This document shows, piece by piece, positions 3,525 through 8,027 of a stretch of DNA of 8,027 nucleotides. Made by a program: the position numbers and the translations under genes. The DNA comes from Pseudomonadota bacterium (GTDB lineage Bacteria; Pseudomonadota; Gammaproteobacteria; Steroidobacterales; Steroidobacteraceae), in contig JAJZFQ010000275.1 of the NCBI GenBank assembly GCA_021805275.1, positions 1 to 8,027 on the forward strand, in the 5' to 3' direction. Each line of letters starts with the position of its first letter. The stretch's first letter is position 1. The notes below the pieces were generated by a model. That model was given only the letters and a program-made list of their open reading frames with translations. It made no database searches and was not told the origin of the DNA.

Positions 3525-5234
3525 ATGCGGACGTTGAACCAGCAGTCAAATCCCGTGGGACGCGTCGCCGCGTTCCTGCTTCTTGCACTCGTCATGTTGG
3601 CGGACATGCAGGCGGCACACGCTGACTTGTATACCGCGACCATCGCATTCAAGAAGAGGGATTACGCGCAAGCGTTTCCGCAGCTTCTGGCGTTGGCCCG
3701 GCTCGGCCAGCCGATAGCGCAACTCGCCGTGGCGTACCTGTACGCCGGCGGAATGGGCACCGCCCGCAGCGACATTGATGCCTATGCGTGGGCGACGCTC
3801 GCCGCGCAGAACGGTGAGGCGAAGGGCCTGACGCTCGCCCAGAAACTGCAGCCCAACCTGGCCCTGGCACCCGGATCACGAAAGATCGCCGCCCAAGTGA
3901 CCGCCGCGTACACCCCGGCAGCACTCGATCGCACGCTGCTGCCGGACCTTCCGAAGCAGCGCGGCTCGGGCATCAAGGGCCCGACGCTGTGCGCACCGCA
4001 GCGGTTTGACCGCACCATCTACCCCCTGGAGGCGGAACTTCGCGGCATGCAGGGTCGGTTCGTCGTGCGGTTCACGCTGATGCCCGACGGCACCGCCCGC
4101 AACCCGCACGTCGTGTTCGGGTTGCAAGCGCGTCAGTTTGACGCGGCCGCGCGCGCGGGCGTGTTGACGGCGAAATTTTCACGCCGCGCCGCGGGGACAC
4201 ATCCGCTCAAGTGCACCGTGGCTCTGGAATTTCTCGAGCGACAGTATTCCGCCGACGACTATCCAGGACTGCAGCAGAAGCTCTGGCTCGCGCACGAAAG
4301 CGCCGCGAAGGGAAATCCCCAGGCCGAGACGCTTTACGGGACGTTGCTCGCCGGGTTACCGCAGGTGTTTCGCGAGAAGCGAACTCGTTTCTCGGCATGG
4401 CTCGTCAAAGGCGCTCAGGGGGGTGATGCGCTCGCACAGTACGAGGTGGCCGTCTGCCTGCAATCCGGCTTCGGCGGGTGTACGCCGGATAACGCCAAGG
4501 CGTTGCGCTGGCTGCACCTGGCCGCGGCGCAGAATGAGCCGAATGCCGAAGTTGCCCTCGCGCTGCGCGCGCTGCACGACGCGCCGGACGCGGCAAATCT
4601 TGCCGCGGCCCGGCGCTGGCTCGCGCAAGCCGCCGCCCAGGGAAACACCGCGGCGCAGTCCTATCTGTCAGCGCTGCTTGCGGCATCGCCGCAGGCCGCA
4701 GAGCGGGACCCGGCGCGCGCACTGCGTCTGGAGCAGAAGGCGTATCGGCACGTTGGCATCGATCCGACCGGCGAGGAGATCCGCGCCGCAGCCTACGCGA
4801 CGGAGGGGCACTTCGCCCACGCCGTAAAGGTCGAGCGCGAGGCCATCGGCAAGGCTCGCAGGCTGGGCTGGTCGCTCTCGCCGTTGCAGCAGCGCCTCGC
4901 CCGCTACAAGTCCGGTCAGCCCTGGTACGGCGACCTGCTCGACTATTCCAGTCCCGCTCGGCTCGTCCCGGCCGAACCCGCATCACAGGCCAGCGGTTCG
5001 CTCGCCAGCGGGGCCGCGCGGGGCAAGTGCCCGCCAGCGCGTGCGCATCAGAACAGCGCCAAGCCCTTCGAGAGCGCGATCCACACACCGATGAGAAACG
5101 GCACGCCGACGCCGAGCCACGCCAGCGCCGTGCCGAAGCCGGGCTTGCCGCGTGCCGCAGCAGCGGCCTGCTCGGCGTTGGCCTGCTCGCTCTGCAGGGC
5201 CCGCTCACGCGCGAGTGCCTCGTCCGACATGTAA
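3525..5234 (+). CDS. Secreted Sel1-repeat protein with internal TonB-C-like domain (569 aa)
   Basis: The start is ATG 3525 with AAGGGA four bases upstream. Residues 1-33 form a signal peptide (hydrophobic AAFLLLALVMLA, cleavage after AHA-33), so the product is periplasmic or outer-membrane attached; it has no lipobox. Residues 37-108 are Sel1/TPR-like helices (AQLAVAYLYAGGMGTARSDIDAYAWATLAAQNG). Residues 166-238 resemble the TonB C-terminal domain (IYPLEAELRGMQGRFVVRFTLMPDGTARNPHVV...FDAAARAG). More Sel1 repeats follow at about 252-410 (WLVKGAQGGDALAQYEVAVCLQSGFGG; RWLHLAAAQN; RWLAQAAAQGN). Such proteins act as scaffolds or envelope-stress factors; no substrate can be named. The natural end is probably near 'GQPWYGDLL' (residues 465-472). 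The remaining ~97 codons are low-complexity, and the last 62 are antisense to the MFS gene, so the original stop may have been lost. Confidence 0.8.
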   Translation: MRTLNQQSNPVGRVAAFLLLALVMLADMQAAHADLYTATIAFKKRDYAQAFPQLLALARLGQPIAQLAVAYLYAGGMGTARSDIDAYAWATLAAQNGEAKGLTLAQKLQPNLALAPGSRKIAAQVTAAYTPAALDRTLLPDLPKQRGSGIKGPTLCAPQRFDRTIYPLEAELRGMQGRFVVRFTLMPDGTARNPHVVFGLQARQFDAAARAGVLTAKFSRRAAGTHPLKCTVALEFLERQYSADDYPGLQQKLWLAHESAAKGNPQAETLYGTLLAGLPQVFREKRTRFSAWLVKGAQGGDALAQYEVAVCLQSGFGGCTPDNAKALRWLHLAAAQNEPNAEVALALRALHDAPDAANLAAARRWLAQAAAQGNTAAQSYLSALLAASPQAAERDPARALRLEQKAYRHVGIDPTGEEIRAAAYATEGHFAHAVKVEREAIGKARRLGWSLSPLQQRLARYKSGQPWYGDLLDYSSPARLVPAEPASQASGSLASGAARGKCPPARAHQNSAKPFESAIHTPMRNGTPTPSHASAVPKPGLPRAAAAACSALACSLCRARSRASASSDM

Positions 5235-6658
5235 TGCCGGTCGGCCACCGGGCGGATCAGGGCATTGCAGATGAGCCCGACGAACAGTAGGGCCGCCATG
5301 ATGTAGAGCGTCAGGTTGTAGACCTGCGCGCGCGGGATGCCGTGATCGAGTTCGTACTGGCGCAAACTCGCAATGAGGGCGGGACCTGCGATGCCGGCGA
5401 CCGACCAGGCCGTGATCAGACGGCCATGTATCGCCCCAACCATCTGGGTGCCGAAGATGTCGGCGAGATACGCCGGCAACGTCGAGAACCCTCCGCCGTA
5501 CAGGGTCAGGATGATGCAGACGCTGAGAACGAACAGTCCCGGGGCGCCGAGGCGGCCCCAGGTCGGCAGCAGGACGTAGAGCACGATCCCGACCACGAAG
5601 AACGTGTAATAGGTTCGCTTACGGCCGATGTAATCGGAGGCTGCGGCCCAGAAGAGGCGACCCAGACTGTTGAACAGGCTGATCAGCCCCACCAGGCCCG
5701 CAGCCGCGGCGACGATCGCTGCCTCCTGCGCCCCGGGCGAGAGCGCCACCCGATGGATGAGCTTCGCCCCGAAGACGTCCTGCAGCATCGGGCTCGCCAT
5801 CGAGATCACCCCGATGCCGGCCGTGACGTTCATGCACAGCACGAGCCAGACCAGCCAGAACTGCGGTGTCCTCAGGGCGCGGCCGAGGTGAACGTGGCGG
5901 CGGGTGATCATCGAGCGCTCGCTCTCGGCTGCAGTCGGGGTATATCCCTCGGGGTGCCAGCCGGCCGGCGGCACCCGAAATCCAAGTGCCCCCACCGCCA
6001 TCACGACGAAGTAGATCACCCCCAGAATGACGAGCGAGGCCGCCACGCCCTGCGCGCCGTGGTGGGCGAAGCGGGCCATCAGCCAGACCGCAAGCGGTGC
6101 GCCAATCATCGCGCCGCCGCCATACCCCATGATGGCAAAACCGGTGGCGAGCCCCCGCCGGTCCGGGAACCATTTGATCAGGGTCGAGACCGGCGTGATG
6201 TAGCCCAGCCCCTGGCCGACCCCGCCGAGCACGCCCGCCCCCAGGTACACGATCCAGAGTTGGTGCAGGGCGACGCCCACACCGCCCGCCACGAGGCCCC
6301 CACCCCAACACAGCGCGGCGATGAAGCCCGCCTTGCGCGGACCGGCATGCTCGAGCCAGCCACCCCAGATCGCCGCCGAAATGCCGAGGACCGCGATGAA
6401 GGTCTCAAAGATGTGCGCCTCGGCCGGGACGCTCCAGTTGCACCGTGTCGTGGTGAGCTCGGCGAGGAAGCCCTGCCCGGCGCACACCGCGGGGTTGGCG
6501 TTGGCGATCAGATGCGCCATCGGCAGCCAGAACACCGAGAAGCCATAGGCCATCCCGATGCACAGGTGGATGCACAGCGCCGCCGGCGGCACCAGCCAGC
6601 GGTTGAACTGCGGCGTGGCGACGGTTCGAGCACGATCGAGGACGGTTACCCGAGTCAC
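5048..6658 (-). CDS. OFA-family MFS transporter with C-terminal extra helix (536 aa)
   Basis: A major facilitator of the oxalate/formate antiporter (OFA) family, which moves small organic anions across the inner membrane. Family signatures: LGGVGQGLGYITPVSTLIKWFPDRRGLATGFAIMGYGGGAMIGAP (144-188), RLFWAAASDYIGRKRTYY (334-351) and YGGGFSTLPAYLADIFGTQMVGAIHGRLITAWSVAGIAGP (387-426). About twelve membrane helices lie between residues 22 and 468. C59 and C73 sit in the first periplasmic loop and could form a disulfide. After a charged linker (480-505) comes one more helix, ALAWLGVGVPFLIGVWIALSKGLALF. I chose GTG 6658 because GGGGGG lies just upstream and the peptide then starts MTRVTVLDRARTV; an ATG at 6715 would add an arginine-rich tail. 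The substrate (oxalate, formate, pyruvate or other) cannot be decided. The gene end overlaps the convergent Sel1 frame. Confidence 0.88.
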   Translation of the reverse strand: MTRVTVLDRARTVATPQFNRWLVPPAALCIHLCIGMAYGFSVFWLPMAHLIANANPAVCAGQGFLAELTTTRCNWSVPAEAHIFETFIAVLGISAAIWGGWLEHAGPRKAGFIAALCWGGGLVAGGVGVALHQLWIVYLGAGVLGGVGQGLGYITPVSTLIKWFPDRRGLATGFAIMGYGGGAMIGAPLAVWLMARFAHHGAQGVAASLVILGVIYFVVMAVGALGFRVPPAGWHPEGYTPTAAESERSMITRRHVHLGRALRTPQFWLVWLVLCMNVTAGIGVISMASPMLQDVFGAKLIHRVALSPGAQEAAIVAAAAGLVGLISLFNSLGRLFWAAASDYIGRKRTYYTFFVVGIVLYVLLPTWGRLGAPGLFVLSVCIILTLYGGGFSTLPAYLADIFGTQMVGAIHGRLITAWSVAGIAGPALIASLRQYELDHGIPRAQVYNLTLYIMAALLFVGLICNALIRPVADRHYMSDEALARERALQSEQANAEQAAAAARGKPGFGTALAWLGVGVPFLIGVWIALSKGLALF

Positions 6659-6883
6659 GATACCCCCCTTTCTCGCTCTGGTTTGCCCCCGGCGCCCGCC
6701 GCGGAGCAGGCGCATCAATTCAGTCTACCGGGTGCCGCAGCGCACGGGCGGCGGCGGCTCGGCACGGTCGCCGGCGGTGTCGAGCGTTCGTGCCGCGACA
6801 CGCCCCTGTTCCAGTTTGGAGCGCCGCCGGGTTCAGTCCGCCGGATGATCGCCTCGGCGCACCGGTTGCGGTGCCGGGGAACC
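6659..6883. other. Intergenic region upstream of the MFS gene
   Basis: The 225-bp gap between the membrane protein gene and the MFS gene holds an inverted repeat GTGTCG (6777-6782) / CGACAC (6796-6801) with a 13-nt loop and no T-tract. A -10-like TAGACT lies at 6727-6722 on the minus strand, without a clear -35. The gap makes separate transcription of the MFS gene plausible. No small gene is evident. Confidence 0.4.
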
Positions 6884-7657
6884 TCAGCGGCCGATGAGCA
6901 CCGTGGCTACGGGCTTCCACCAGGGGCTGACGTACATCCAGACCGCCGCGAACTCGAGCCCAAGACCCCACAGGGCGCCAAGGACGTAGGGCCGATAGAG
7001 CCTGCGCCGACCGATCAGGTCATAAGCCCCGAGCAGCAGCACCAGCAGGAAGTCGCCCAGATACAGCTGCGCCCAATTCCCCCAGTAGCCGTTGCCGAGC
7101 AGTCTCTCCAGGCCCGGAGCCCACCAGCGGGAAAAACCCGCATCGGCAATGAAAATGGTGGCGAGAATGATCAGGCGCTTGTGCGCCGCGGGACTCTTGC
7201 GCAGCTCGATCGCCGCGCCGCCCAGCACCCCGAATGCCCGCATGTCGGCCAGCTGGATGCTGAGAAAGGACGGATTGCTCTGCGGGGTCACAAACTGGTG
7301 ATTGTCGACAATCACTGAGGTCACGACACCGAGCACCAGCATCGCGCCAAACAGTGCCGTGCCAGCCATGCCCAACTCGCGGTGAAGATTCACTCGCCGG
7401 GTGCGGATCAGCAGCACCTGCACGGTGAGCAGCGCCAGCCAGCCGACGAACAATGCACCGTGAAAGTACACCACCGGCAGGAACGGCTTGTCGGCGTGAA
7501 CGCGGCCGATGATCTCCGGCACGAATCCCATCAGGATGCCGAGCCAGATCAGCCCCACCATCAGCAGAAAGAAGTTTCGATCCTGTCCGCGGTAATCGGC
7601 GGTGCGCCCAGACAAGCCACCGCTCTGCGGCGGCGCGGCCAGTTCAGTTGCTCCCAT
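6884..7657 (-). CDS. Seven-helix integral membrane protein of unknown function (257 aa)
   Basis: I do not recognise a named family. From ATG 7657, with GGGAG four bases upstream, a short hydrophilic N-terminus (1-27) is followed by hydrophobic segments at about 29-50, 62-84, 97-117, 139-150, 160-176, 196-216 and 223-243, i.e. roughly seven helices. Histidines lie at helix ends: H66 in YFHGALFVGW, H92 in NLHRELG and H159 in AAHKRL. Membrane-facing histidines of this kind can bind heme or metal, but this is only a guess. The extended aromatic loop GYWGNWAQLYLGDF (190-203) is distinctive. The gene follows a metal-ATPase gene by 128 bp and precedes the MFS gene by 225 bp, all on the minus strand. 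Similar hypothetical membrane proteins are common in proteobacteria. Confidence 0.75.
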   Translation of the reverse strand: MGATELAAPPQSGGLSGRTADYRGQDRNFFLLMVGLIWLGILMGFVPEIIGRVHADKPFLPVVYFHGALFVGWLALLTVQVLLIRTRRVNLHRELGMAGTALFGAMLVLGVVTSVIVDNHQFVTPQSNPSFLSIQLADMRAFGVLGGAAIELRKSPAAHKRLIILATIFIADAGFSRWWAPGLERLLGNGYWGNWAQLYLGDFLLVLLLGAYDLIGRRRLYRPYVLGALWGLGLEFAAVWMYVSPWWKPVATVLIGR

Positions 7658-7697
7658 AGTGCTCCCGGATCTTCTTGTAGTAATCAAACAACCATAC

Positions 7698-7710
7698 GCG
7701 CTCTGAGCGC
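7698..7710. promoter_or_regulatory. 13-bp palindrome upstream of the membrane protein gene
   Basis: GCGCTC-T-GAGCGC has perfect 6-bp arms, 41-53 bp upstream of the ATG at 7657. It is in the right place for an operator or an mRNA leader stem. No T-tract follows on the minus strand, so it is unlikely to terminate the ATPase transcript. Confidence 0.35.
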
Positions 7711-7785
7711 TCCCTGGCAAGCCGGGCCCCAGTGCTTCCTGTCGGGACCGGACACGGGCGTCGGCGGCGCGCCCGGGGCAAGCGC

Positions 7786-8027
7786 TCAGGTGTTGGCGGG
7801 CACCGCTCGAGTCCCGTCCGCGGCGGCGTGACGGCCGGGCAGCAGCCGGGCGGAGTTCAGGATGAAGATCAGCTCCGAGGCGACGTGGATGAACGCCGCG
7901 AGCAGCGGATTGAGCAGCCCCAGGGCAGCGAGCGCAATGCCGAGCGCATCGACACCCAGGGTGCCGGCGAAGTTCACCCAGATGATCCGCCGCGTGCGCC
8001 GTGCCAGAGCGAGCGTATCGGCGAGTC
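7786..8027 (-). CDS. Heavy-metal P-type ATPase (P1B), C-terminal part
   Basis: The frame is open to the window edge from 8025 and reads LADTLALARRTRRIIWVNFAGTLGVDALGIALAALGLLNPLLAAFIHVASELIFILNSARLLP, then a hydrophilic tail to a TGA. This is the end of a P1B metal-exporting ATPase: the stretch 'a..lA.r..r.I..N' enters the last two membrane helices, and 'GlLNPLLAA..H..S...vilNS.RLL' is the typical closing motif. The phosphorylation site (DKTG), nucleotide-binding domain and CPC-type metal motif lie outside the window, so the metal cannot be assigned; the FIHVASE helix is not the standard form of the well-known copper, zinc or cobalt subgroups. About 79 residues are visible. Transcription runs towards the membrane protein gene. 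Confidence 0.85.
   Translation of the reverse strand, partial: LADTLALARRTRRIIWVNFAGTLGVDALGIALAALGLLNPLLAAFIHVASELIFILNSARLLPGRHAAADGTRAVPANT

Noticed and set aside
4405..5208. 267-codon minus-strand frame inside the Sel1 gene
   Set aside because: Arginine/serine/alanine-rich shadow of the Sel1 coding frame with no recognisable motif or ribosome-binding site.
5342..7318. 658-codon open frame on the plus strand
   Set aside because: It is antisense to the OFA transporter, spans the intergenic gap and runs into the membrane protein gene. Its composition (R, H, D, P, Q rich) is that of a shadow frame in GC-rich DNA, with no domain.

Overview
The window is GC-rich. Its gene content (P1B-type metal ATPase, OFA-family MFS carrier, Sel1/TonB periplasmic protein, CaiB/BaiF and IS630 relics, several toxin-antitoxin loci) suggests a Gram-negative proteobacterium. 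Nothing here fixes the genus.

There are two zones. Bases 1 to about 3520 are an eroded accessory region. On the minus strand lies a three-gene toxin-antitoxin (TA) operon: DUF433 protein (620-420), DUF2281-like antitoxin (408-151), then a PIN toxin that starts at 167 but stops after 28 codons. A tRNA-like T-arm lies just beyond the break. Next comes an apparently intact minus-strand AbrB/VapC pair (1959-1301). On the plus strand is a PemK/MazF-type toxin with a degraded N-terminus (about 2468-2776) and no visible antitoxin. A diverged repeat of about 265-280 bp occurs twice (743-1023 and 2027-2307) at a constant offset of about 1284 bp; each copy lies directly upstream of one minus-strand TA operon. 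At 3069-3370 are two fused relics on the minus strand: the end of an IS630-family transposase and the start of a CaiB/BaiF CoA-transferase, joined at a TA dinucleotide.

Bases 3525-8027 are ordinary, densely coded sequence. A plus-strand gene encodes a secreted Sel1-repeat protein with an embedded TonB-C-like domain. Its reading frame overlaps by 187 bp the end of a convergent OFA-family MFS transporter (6658-5048). Upstream on the minus strand are an unassigned seven-helix membrane protein (7657-6884) and the C-terminal end of a heavy-metal P-type ATPase that runs off the window. These three minus-strand genes are separated by 128-225 bp gaps, so they need not be one operon.

The most interesting reading is that this is a graveyard and staging ground for TA modules. 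Three TA loci of different families lie in under 3 kb, two with a broken or orphaned toxin. A shared structured repeat sits upstream of two of them, and a palindrome overlaps the ribosome-binding site of each leading gene. I saw no CRISPR array, rRNA, intact tRNA, integrase or convincing rho-independent terminator.
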